A stretch of 64,000 nucleotides of DNA from Halictus rubicundus (taxonomy: Eukaryota; Arthropoda; Insecta; Hymenoptera; Halictidae): contig NW_027488567.1 of the NCBI RefSeq assembly GCF_050948215.1, positions 434,001 to 498,000 of the forward strand, read 5' to 3'. The notes beneath the pieces are model-generated. The model was not told the DNA's origin. It did no database searches and was given only the letters and a program-made list of their open reading frames with translations. Below are positions 41,010-49,494 of the stretch, one piece after another (position 1 is the first letter of the stretch; every line of letters starts with the position of its first letter). The position numbers were made by a program, and so were the translations under genes.

Positions 41010-43915
41010 ATCCTATCCTCTATCCTATCCTATTCACTATCCTATCCTATATTCAATCCTATCCTATCCTCAATTCTTTCCTATGCTCTATCATCTGCTC
41101 TATCCTCTCCTATCCTCAATCATATCCAATCCTCTATCCGATCCTATCCTCTATCCTATCCAATCCTATATCCTATCCTCTATCCTTTCCTATCCTCCAT
41201 CCTATCCTATCCTCTATCCTATCCTATCCTCTATGCTATCCTATGCTGTATCCTATCCCATCAACTATCCTATCCTATTCACTATCTTATCCTATATTCT
41301 ATCCTATCCTATCCTCTATCCTATCCTATCCTCTATAATATCGTATCCTCTATAATATCGTATCCTGTATCCTATCCTGTCCTCTTTCCTATCCTATCCT
41401 CTATCCTATCCTATCCTCTATCCTATCCTATCCTCTATCCTATCCTCTATCCTATCCAATCCTATATCCTATCCTCTATCGTATCCTATCCTCCATCCTA
41501 TCCTATCCTCTGTCCTATCCTATCCTCTATCCTATCCTACCCTCTATCCTATCCTCTCCTCTATAATATCGTATCCTCTATCCTACCCTATCCTATATCC
41601 TATCCTATCCTCTATCCTATCCTATCCTCTATCCTATCCTATTCTCTATCCTATCCTATATTCTATCCTATCCTATCCTCAATTCTTTCCTATGCTCTAT
41701 CATCTGCTCTATCCTCTCCTATCCTCAATCATATCCAATCCTCTATCCGATCCTATCCTCTATCCTATCCAATCCTATATCCTATCCTCTATCCTTTCCT
41801 ATCCTCCATCCTATCCTATCCTCCATCCTATCCTATCCTCTATCCTATAATATCATCTATCCTATCCTATCCTCTATCCTATCCTATCCTCTATCGTCTC
41901 GTATCCTCTATGCTATCCAATCCCCTATGTTATCCTCTATCCTATCCTATCCTCTATAATATCCTATCCTCTATCCTATCCTATCCTCTATCCTATCTTA
42001 TCCTCTATCCTATCCTCTATCCTATCCTATCCTCTATCCTATCCTATCCTCTGTCCTATCCTATCCTCTCTCCTATCCTATCCTCTATCCTATCCTATCC
42101 TCTCTCCTATCCTATCCTCTATCCTATCCTATCCTCTATAATGTCGTATCCTCTATAATATCGTATCCTGTATTCTATCCTGTCCTCTTTCCTATCCTAT
42201 CATCTATCCTATCCTATCCTCTATCCTATCCTATCCTCTATCCTATCCTCTATCCTATCCAATCCTATATCCTATCCTCTATCCTATCCTATCCTCCATC
42301 CTATCCTATCCTCTATCCTATAATATCATCTATCCTATCCTATCCTCTACCCTATCCTATCCTCTATCGTCTCCTATCCTCTATGCTATCCAATCCCCTA
42401 TGTTATCCTCTATCCTATCCTATCCTCTATAATATCCTATCCTCTATCCTATCCTATCCTCTATCCTATCCTATTCACTATCCTATCCTATATTCAATCC
42501 TATCCTATCCTCAATTCTTTCCTATGCTCTATCATCTGCTCTATCCTCTCCTATCCTCAATCATATCCAATCCTCTATCCGATCCTATCCTCTATCCTAT
42601 CCAATCCTATATCCTATCCTCTATCCTTTCCTATCCTCCATCCTATCCTATCCTCTATCCTATCCTATCCTCTATGCTATCCTATGCTGTATCCTATCCC
42701 ATCAACTATCCTATCCTATTCACTATCTTATCCTATATTCTATCCTATCCTATCCTCTATCCTATCCTATCCTCTATAATATCGTATCCTCTATAATATC
42801 GTATCCTGTATCCTATCCTGTCCTCTTTCCTATCCTATCCTCTATCCTATCCTATCCTCTATCCTATCCTATCCTCTATCCTATCCTCTATCCTATCCAA
42901 TCCTATATCCTATCCTCTATCGTATCCTATCCTCCATCCTATCCTATCCTCTGTCCTATCCTATCCTCTATCCTATCCTACCCTCTATCCTATCCTCTCC
43001 TCTATAATATCGTATCCTCTATCCTACCCTATCCTATATCCTATCCTATCCTCTATCCTATCCTATCCTCTATCCTATCCTATTCTCTATCCTATCCTAT
43101 ATTCTATCCTATCCTATCCTCAATTCTTTCCTATGCTCTATCATCTGCTCTATCCTCTCCTATCCTCAATCATATCCAATCCTCTATCCGATCCTATCCT
43201 CTATCCTATCCAATCCTATATCCTATCCTCTATCCTTTCCTATCCTCCATCCTATCCTATCCTCCATCCTATCCTATCCTCTATCCTATAATATCATCTA
43301 TCCTATCCTATCCTCTATCCTATCCTATCCTCTATCGTCTCGTATCCTCTATGCTATCCAATCCCCTATGTTATCCTCTATCCTATCCTATCCTCTATAA
43401 TATCCTATCCTCTATCCTATCCTATCCTCTATCCTATCTTATCCTCTATCCTATCCTCTATCCTATCCTATCCTCTATCCTATCCTATCCTCTGTCCTAT
43501 CCTATCCTCTCTCCTATCCTATCCTCTATCCTATCCTATCCTCTCTCCTATCCTATCCTCTATCCTATCCTATCCTCTATAATGTCGTATCCTCTATAAT
43601 ATCGTATCCTGTATTCTATCCTGTCCTCTTTCCTATCCTATCATCTATCCTATCCTATCCTCTATCCTATCCTATCCTCTATCCTATCCTCTATCCTATC
43701 CAATCCTATATCCTATCCTCTATCCTATCCTATCCTCCATCCTATCCTATCCTCTATCCTATAATATCATCTATCCTATCCTATCCTCTACCCTATCCTA
43801 TCCTCTATCGTCTCCTATCCTCTATGCTATCCAATCCCCTATGTTATCCTCTATCCTATCCTATCCTCTATAATATCCTATCCTCTATCCTATCCTATCC
43901 TCTATCCTATCCTAT
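41010..43915. repeat. 1,441-bp tandem satellite pair next to the retrotransposon
   Basis: Two adjacent near-identical units, about 41.01-42.45 and 42.45-43.91 kb, with constant offset 1,441 (41031/42472, 41910/43351, 42383/43824). The repeat ends about 280 bp left of the insertion site. Outer limits are approximate. Confidence 0.85.
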
Positions 43916-44194
43916 TCTCTATCCTATCCTATATTCTATCCTATCCTATCCTCAATTCTTGCCTATGCTCTATCATCTGCTCTATCCTCTCCTATCCTCA
44001 ATCCTATTATATCCTCTATCCGATCCTATCCTCTATCCTATCCAATCCTATATCCTATCCTCTATCCTATCCTATCCTCCATCCTATCCTATCCTCTATC
44101 CTATAATATCATCTATCCTATCCTATCCTCTATCCTATCCTATCCTCTATCGTCTCCTATCCTCTATGCTATCCAATCCCCTATGTTATCCTCT

Positions 44195-44198
44195 ATCC
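44195..44198. repeat. Target site duplication ATCC, left
   Basis: ATCC directly left of the 3' LTR equals the ATCC at 49491-49494 right of the 5' LTR. Empty copies of the same site in the array (e.g. 3856-3890) contain ATCC once, confirming a 4-bp duplication. Confidence 0.9.
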
Positions 44199-44498
44199 TG
44201 TAGAGTGGAAGGGTCTTTTCAGGAAGCTAAATCGTGTAATTTAGAAAGATGCTTTATTAAATGTTCTCTGCCAAGTCTGAACGTGAACTGAACTCGCTTA
44301 ACGGACAACTCAAAACGAAAACTAGTGTCGGCGGTTTTTCACTCTGACCTTATAGCTCGAGTCGTCGTCGATCAGTTATTGTGTCGAAAAACACGGGGCG
44401 ACGACCGCGCGCCACAACATTGTCTGAGGAACGACAATCCTTCCTCGCGCAACGGACACACGCTTGTATACAAGGCAGCGCAAGGTGTTTCTTTTACA
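44199..44498 (-). repeat. 3' LTR of copy 2 (300 bp)
   Basis: Reads the same as 49191-49490 base for base as far as I can see. Minus-strand signals are TATAAGG at 44354-44348 and AATAAA at 44258-44253. A 12-bp palindrome CTTGTATACAAG (44463-44474) lies near the U3 start. A promoter here would transcribe leftward into the satellite. Confidence 0.96.
44253..44258 (-). terminator. Polyadenylation signal AATAAA in 3' LTR
   Basis: AATAAA on the minus strand, about 55 bp before the LTR end and about 90 bp downstream of the TATA-like box. This is the usual order for the R region of an LTR. The cleavage site cannot be seen. Confidence 0.6.
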
Positions 44499-44650
44499 GT
44501 TCGGCCTATTCTGACACCATGACCGTCCTCGGTCAAAGTCGATTTCGCAGCGACTAACAGAGCAATAAACAAAAGAAACGATATACAAAGATATGATAAA
44601 ATGGAATCACAAAAAAAAATAAAATTGTAACATAAAATGAGATAAAATTA
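44499..44650 (-). other. 3' untranslated region of copy 2
   Basis: These 152 bases lie between the gag-pol TAA and the 3' LTR; they are A/T-rich near the stop. There is a 6-bp hairpin TGACCG-TCCT-CGGTCA at 44520-44535. The bases next to the LTR (minus strand GAATAGGCCGAAC) are not a clear polypurine tract, so the plus-strand primer is uncertain. Confidence 0.7.
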
Positions 44651-47600
44651 TTAGTCATCACGATTATTTGGCCAGAGTTTCATTTGGTCGGGCCCTACGA
44701 CCGTCGAAAAGGGTATACGTGTTCGTTGAAACCCATCGATATCGCTGACTACGTATCGATCATAATCTAACACCTTAATTACTTCATATGGGCCTTTAAA
44801 CTTAGGTATTAACTTTTTATTGACTCCTGGCGTAACGTCGTGATTCCTAATCAATACATAATCTCCGACTCCATATTGAGTGCTCGGTTTGTGACGCCGA
44901 TCATATAGTAATTTATTGCGATCTTGCATCTTATCAATAACGGCGCACGCATTGTTTCTTATCGCAACTAAATCTCTCGATTGATCAATATTATCGAGAA
45001 GAATTGGTCGTACGCTATCATTCTCTTTACCAGCTTGGTCCACACCGAAAAGTAATTTGCTGGGAGTAGTTCCCGTTGATTGGCAAATTGTGTTGTTTAT
45101 AGCGTATTCTACATTATCGAGAACGTAAGACCAATCCTTGGGTGCTTCGCATAATTTCGCTAACATTGGCGTTATTAATCTATTATATCTTTCAGCCTGT
45201 CCGTTGGCTCGAGGTGTTCCGACAGCTATTAGCACGTGGCTTATTCCTGCTTCATCAATAAATTCTTTAAAAATGTTCGACGTGAAACAGGATCCGCGAT
45301 CGCTAATTATACGTTTGGGCTTGCTGTAACTTCGGAAATAATCGTTAAGATGTTTAATAACTTCCTCGGTCGTTGTGGACTTGCACGCGAACAATCTAAT
45401 AAATTTTGTAAATGCATCGACAACTAATAGTATGAATTTATAACTACGCCCGCTTTTCTCAAACGGACCGCAATGATCTATATGTATCGTGTTAAATGGT
45501 ACATTGTCTTTCGGAATATTGTTTAAAAGCCCTTCGCTTCGGCCTTCCAAGGGGGAAAACTCTATACACTTGAGACAATTCCGAATGTGCTGCTTAACTT
45601 TTTGTCGTATGTTCGGAAACCAGTATACCTGTGTAATGTGCTGGACCACTTTTCCGACACCTAAATGCCCCAAATCGTCGTGGGAGGCACGCAATACATT
45701 TGATTCTAATATCCGTGGCACATAAAATAATAACTTGTTTTTTCCTGCTTTCCGATATACTAAACCATTTCTAAGCTCGTAAACTTTGTCTTCGGTTATT
45801 TCCAAACGTTTCCGAATAGCCTGAATGGTCTCGTCTTGGCATTGTTTTAACGCTGGAACTTGCTCGAACGTGTTCCCCTCTAAAACTAATACATTATGAC
45901 ACCTGCTCAATGCATCTACGTGGTTCATTCTCTCGTTACGTCGATGTTCTATCTCGTAATCGTAATTTTCTAAAAATAAAGCCCATCGGTAAATACGTGG
46001 ATTTACATTTTGTTTGCTCAGAGTTAATCGAAAACTGTCACAATCTGTAATTATTTTAAAATGTATTCCAGACAGATAGATATCAAATCTCTTAATTGCG
46101 TAAATGACGGATAAACATTCTAATTCAAAACTATGGTACTTTGATTCCGGGGTACTTGCACGCTTGCTGAAGTAAAATACTGGTCGAAAAGGTCCGTCTG
46201 TCTGTTTCTGAAGCAAGATAGCTCCAAATCCACTAGCACTGGCGTCGCAATGCAATTCTGTTACCAATTTCGGGTCATAAATTGCTAAGACAGGTTCCTC
46301 TGCTAATCGTTGTTTCAAAATTTCGAAAGCTTGATGTTCGTTCGGACCAAATCGAAATTCTGCGTTCATTTTTATTATATCGTAAAGAGGTTTCGCTAAA
46401 ATTGAGAAATTTTTAATAAATCGACGGAAGTAACTGGCTAGGCAAACAAACCGATGTAGTTCTTTGGTATTCTTCGGAATAGGGTAATTCAGAACAGATT
46501 CTACGTTTTCTTTGCTAGGCCGTATTCCTGTCTCGTCTACCAAATAACCCAAATAGTTCACATGTGTGTACAAAAGGGAGCATTTATCCCAACGAAACTC
46601 TAATTGATATTGAGCAGCTAAACTAAAAACACTACGCAGAATATTTAAATGATCGTCTATTGTGGTTGTTGCGACCAATATGTCGTCAAAATACAATAAT
46701 ATTTTATGATCGTTTAATAATTCACGGAAAATGTTAGATAAATAACGTTGGAATACACGCGGTGCGTTTGTTAGGCCAAAAGGCATTTTCAAATATTCGT
46801 ATTGACCGAGTGGCGTTACGAAGGAAGTATACTTCACGGATTCGTTAGCCATTTTAACGTGATGAAAGCCATTACGTAAATCGAGTTTAGAAAAATATTT
46901 TTTTCCTTTCAATTGGTCCAAATGATCATCAATGAGCGGGGTTGGGTAATTATCTCGAATTGTTATTGCATTCAATGCTCGATAGTCTACGCACAACCTC
47001 ACGTCGCCTGTTTTCTTCCGTACTAACACAATTGGACTCGCGTACGGAGAGTTACTTGGTTGGATAATCTTATCTCTAAGCAAAGTGTCTAAAAGTTCCT
47101 TCAATTTTTCTTTATCGGCGAAGGAGAGTCTCCTGGGGCGAAAGCTAATAGGCTGCGTATTTTTTAACTCGATCGCCATCTCGAAACCGGTAGGAGTAAT
47201 GCTGTTATTATCGCAAGAGTTTAGTGCTTCGAAAAATAAAATTTTAACAGCCTCGGTTAAGCCCGACATTTCGGGGTTTATATCTAAATTTTTTATTGGG
47301 TCCGTTGACCCATCGACGTACTGAATCTGTAAAATTTGTTTTTCGAAATCGTCGACACACTCTATTTGGAATTGTTGTCCTAGTGTTATTTTTAACGAAG
47401 GATTTAATATATAGTCTCGTCCCAAAATAACGGCGTAATACATAGTAGTATCCGGAACGATTAAAAATTTCATGAAAATATCTACATTATTTATACAAAC
47501 AGTCGTTTCAAAAATGCCTTCAACGTTCAAAGGTGAACCATTGATCCCGCTAAACGAATCTGTATGTTGATAAGGTGACCGAAACGCTACGGGTATAAAA

Positions 47601-48916
47601 CTAGACTTAATCAAACTGACGGGGGAACCTGAATCGATCATAGCAGATAGAGAATAATCACAAGTATTACCATCGTGAGTATGCAGCGAAAATTTAAATG
47701 GTACCATAAATGGAGTCTGCGTCGACGTTGGTTGTACCAGATTGACAGTCGTCGGCCTCGATGATCCCTGCCGTGACGCTCTGGGTAGAGAATCGTTGCT
47801 TTCTTGCCGGTTTTGTGGGCAGCTATCGACTTTGTGCGACCGGCTTCCACATTTGAAACACGATCCCCAATCACGCTTTGGCTGGCGGCAATCTCGTTGT
47901 AGGTGACCACTGGTATTGCAATTATAACATTTATCTTCACGACGAATTCCTTGAGACGTCGTTCCTGCCCTCTTCGTTATCGCAGGCCACTTCACTTCTT
48001 TCCTCTCTTGAATAAGTTTCGGATCCTCCAATGTCAGTTTCGAAAACGCTTTCAGCATTTGATCTGTTGTTTCGAAGCATTGCATCCTTGCCTGGTTCCG
48101 CAATTCGGTGTCAGATATACCATCGATAACAACGTCAATTAACTCTTCCTGGTCGATACTGACTTCTTCGGCTAGTGTCAGTTTATCGTGAAAATAATCG
48201 GCGAAAAATTCATTTTTCTTCCAAATACGTGCTTCTAATTTCCTTCTTAACGACAGTTTGTTCGGACGGTAATCGAACAGTGATTGTAGCTTTTCAAAGA
48301 TTCCCGAAACGGATAGCGATACGTTAGTTGATCGTGCTCGAAACCAGTTCAACGCCTTCCCTCTTAATCGTTGGTGGATCAACAGACGCGTCGAATTTTC
48401 GTCTAATTCATACGTTTGCCTCAACAATTCTACTTGCCGCTTCCAATTGCCAAAATTGTCGCCATCGCCCGAAAACTCATTCAGTATTTCGGCAATGTGG
48501 CGTATATTCACGGATCGTCCTGAAACATTACCGACTTCGGGTCGCGAAGGTTGGATCAAATCGCGTTCCAATCGCATCAATCGTATTTCACGTTCCAAAA
48601 GTTCTTTTTCCCGTCGGAGGAGTTCGAATTCGCGAGCACTAACGGCATTGTTCTCTTGAACTGTTGCTTCCCCAATTAACAAAAATGTATTTTCCACTAT
48701 ATCGTCTCGTTCTGTTAAACCGTCTTCCCGCAATCCTTGGAGTTCTTCTACGTATTCTTGCAGGTGATCGTCACAATCTGGTATTTCGGTTTGTAGTCGT
48801 GTGAGCAGATCGTGCTTCGAACCTCCGCTTGCCAGATTTCTCGAACGTAGTAAGATTCTTAATTCCGAAACCGTGAAATCACTGATGGATTCTTTCAAAA
48901 TTGGCAGTCTTGGCAT
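44651..48916 (-). CDS. gag-pol: Gag-Pol polyprotein, complete copy (1,421 aa)
   Basis: One frame encodes all retrotransposon proteins. The start is the ATG at 48916-48914 (context AAAATGC); the frame stays open eight codons further up to a TTG, which is a less likely start. From the ATG: SAP-like helix-extended-helix motif at about 14-42; charged coiled-coil-like helix at 93-122; capsid-type Gag region; zinc knuckles CX2CX4HX4C at 330-343 and 353-366; aspartic protease DSG at 428-430 with ILGRD at 497-501; reverse transcriptase with catalytic D679, MPFGLTNAP at 711-719 and YFDD at 742-745; RNase H with D891, E931, D958 and D1001; integrase with H1079, H1084, C1114 and C1117, then D1147, D1206 and E1242 (DX35E); GPY module at 1375-1377. 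There is no chromodomain, no env, no frameshift between gag and pol, and no internal stop. Cleavage sites are not visible. The product makes virus-like particles, copies the RNA into DNA and inserts it. Confidence 0.96.
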   Translation of the reverse strand: MPRLPILKESISDFTVSELRILLRSRNLASGGSKHDLLTRLQTEIPDCDDHLQEYVEELQGLREDGLTERDDIVENTFLLIGEATVQENNAVSAREFELLRREKELLEREIRLMRLERDLIQPSRPEVGNVSGRSVNIRHIAEILNEFSGDGDNFGNWKRQVELLRQTYELDENSTRLLIHQRLRGKALNWFRARSTNVSLSVSGIFEKLQSLFDYRPNKLSLRRKLEARIWKKNEFFADYFHDKLTLAEEVSIDQEELIDVVIDGISDTELRNQARMQCFETTDQMLKAFSKLTLEDPKLIQERKEVKWPAITKRAGTTSQGIRREDKCYNCNTSGHLQRDCRQPKRDWGSCFKCGSRSHKVDSCPQNRQESNDSLPRASRQGSSRPTTVNLVQPTSTQTPFMVPFKFSLHTHDGNTCDYSLSAMIDSGSPVSLIKSSFIPVAFRSPYQHTDSFSGINGSPLNVEGIFETTVCINNVDIFMKFLIVPDTTMYYAVILGRDYILNPSLKITLGQQFQIECVDDFEKQILQIQYVDGSTDPIKNLDINPEMSGLTEAVKILFFEALNSCDNNSITPTGFEMAIELKNTQPISFRPRRLSFADKEKLKELLDTLLRDKIIQPSNSPYASPIVLVRKKTGDVRLCVDYRALNAITIRDNYPTPLIDDHLDQLKGKKYFSKLDLRNGFHHVKMANESVKYTSFVTPLGQYEYLKMPFGLTNAPRVFQRYLSNIFRELLNDHKILLYFDDILVATTTIDDHLNILRSVFSLAAQYQLEFRWDKCSLLYTHVNYLGYLVDETGIRPSKENVESVLNYPIPKNTKELHRFVCLASYFRRFIKNFSILAKPLYDIIKMNAEFRFGPNEHQAFEILKQRLAEEPVLAIYDPKLVTELHCDASASGFGAILLQKQTDGPFRPVFYFSKRASTPESKYHSFELECLSVIYAIKRFDIYLSGIHFKIITDCDSFRLTLSKQNVNPRIYRWALFLENYDYEIEHRRNERMNHVDALSRCHNVLVLEGNTFEQVPALKQCQDETIQAIRKRLEITEDKVYELRNGLVYRKAGKNKLLFYVPRILESNVLRASHDDLGHLGVGKVVQHITQVYWFPNIRQKVKQHIRNCLKCIEFSPLEGRSEGLLNNIPKDNVPFNTIHIDHCGPFEKSGRSYKFILLVVDAFTKFIRLFACKSTTTEEVIKHLNDYFRSYSKPKRIISDRGSCFTSNIFKEFIDEAGISHVLIAVGTPRANGQAERYNRLITPMLAKLCEAPKDWSYVLDNVEYAINNTICQSTGTTPSKLLFGVDQAGKENDSVRPILLDNIDQSRDLVAIRNNACAVIDKMQDRNKLLYDRRHKPSTQYGVGDYVLIRNHDVTPGVNKKLIPKFKGPYEVIKVLDYDRYVVSDIDGFQRTRIPFSTVVGPDQMKLWPNNRDD

Positions 48917-49190
48917 TTTCAAAATATTCTCAATAACCAAAATAAGGCAAAGTCAAACAAAAGATGAAACACGCGAGAACACTGTTTCTTAAACAAAATT
49001 ACCAAACGGATAAAAATTTCACAAAAGATTCTTTGTTCTAACCAGTCCAAAATATCCTGAAAATGACTATTGAAAACTTCCACTACTAACGAAATCAATA
49101 CTAAACGGATAGCCCAAAATTTACGGACGCGCTAACTAAACTCGCGAACTGTTTCCAAAAAAAAAAGTTCAGTTATCCCACTTCTGATAC
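48917..49190 (-). other. 5' leader of copy 2
   Basis: These 274 untranslated bases lie between the 5' LTR and the gag ATG. A T10 tract (minus strand, 49166-49157) follows the primer site. The last eight codons before the ATG are open in frame, but no upstream ATG in that frame was found. Confidence 0.75.
49175..49190 (-). promoter_or_regulatory. tRNA primer-binding site (Leu-tRNA-like)
   Basis: Directly after the 5' LTR, the minus strand reads GTATCAGAAGTGGGAT. Thirteen bases (TCAGAAGTGGGAT) are complementary to the 3' part of eukaryotic Leu-type tRNAs as I remember them (ATCCCACTTCTGA). The usual TGG next to the LTR is missing, so the tRNA call is tentative while the position is firm. Copy 1 has the same site at 3316-3331. 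Confidence 0.55.
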
Positions 49191-49490
49191 TGTAGAGTGG
49201 AAGGGTCTTTTCAGGAAGCTAAATCGTGTAATTTAGAAAGATGCTTTATTAAATGTTCTCTGCCAAGTCTGAACGTGAACTGAACTCGCTTAACGGACAA
49301 CTCAAAACGAAAACTAGTGTCGGCGGTTTTTCACTCTGACCTTATAGCTCGAGTCGTCGTCGATCAGTTATTGTGTCGAAAAACACGGGGCGACGACCGC
49401 GCGCCACAACATTGTCTGAGGAACGACAATCCTTCCTCGCGCAACGGACACACGCTTGTATACAAGGCAGCGCAAGGTGTTTCTTTTACA
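49191..49490 (-). repeat. 5' LTR of copy 2 (300 bp)
   Basis: Direct repeat of 44199-44498 and 3332-3631 with TGTA...TACA ends. In the element sense, U3 begins at 49490, TATAAGG lies at 49346-49340 and AATAAA at 49250-49245. It drives the element RNA leftward through gag-pol. Confidence 0.96.
49340..49346 (-). promoter_or_regulatory. TATA-like box in 5' LTR
   Basis: TATAAGG on the minus strand in the middle of the LTR, upstream of AATAAA. It is the only good TATA-like match in the 300 bp. The transcription start is not determined. Confidence 0.5.
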
Positions 49491-49494
49491 ATCC
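49491..49494. repeat. Target site duplication ATCC, right
   Basis: Pairs with 44195-44198. Joining the left flank through ATCC to the bases after 49494 recreates the unoccupied marker B context found elsewhere in the array. Confidence 0.9.

Larger units (their letters stand above)
3632..44198. repeat. 17-bp satellite array, left block (about 40.6 kb)
   Basis: Uninterrupted tandem array with consensus monomer TCCTATCCTATCCTCTA (17 bp: TCCTA, TCCTA, TCCTCTA). The plus strand is nearly G-free and the whole block keeps one orientation. Diagnostic variant monomers recur in fixed order: marker A (TTGCCTATGCTCTATCATCT, e.g. 4085, 5007, 6357, 7366, 8716, 10817, 12266, 13616, 14625, 15975, 18892, 20259, 21268, 22635, 39907), marker B (CTATGCTATCCAATCCCCTA, very frequent) and marker C (CTTTGGTATCC, near 5737, 8104, 11554, 12987, 15363, 18181, 19629, 22006, 28216). 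The consensus is stop-free in all plus frames, so long ORFs here are by-products with a 17-residue period. No gene is supported anywhere in the block. Confidence 0.97.
44199..49490 (-). mobile_element. Complete Ty3/gypsy LTR retrotransposon, copy 2 (5,292 bp)
   Basis: Minus-strand element with two 300-bp LTRs that look identical, TGTA/TACA ends, a 4-bp TSD, a primer site, a single gag-pol ORF, and no env ORF. Size, single ORF, lack of chromodomain and the Leu-tRNA-like primer site fit, from memory, the mdg3/micropia/blastopia group of insect Ty3/gypsy elements, but only a phylogeny of RT would settle this. Identical LTRs and an open ORF mean recent insertion and possible activity. It sits inside the satellite at a marker B context. 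Confidence 0.96.

Noticed and set aside
3632..44198. CRISPR array
   Set aside because: There are no spacers. Repeats are head-to-tail 17-mers with variants, in a genome with an LTR retrotransposon.
48917..48940. Eight-codon N-terminal extension of gag-pol starting at 48940
   Set aside because: The codon at 48940-48938 is TTG. The first ATG in frame is 48916-48914 and has a good context (AAAATGC).
44199..49490. Endogenous retrovirus with an env gene
   Set aside because: Only 152 bp lie between the pol stop and the 3' LTR, so there is no room for env. The element is a retrotransposon without envelope.
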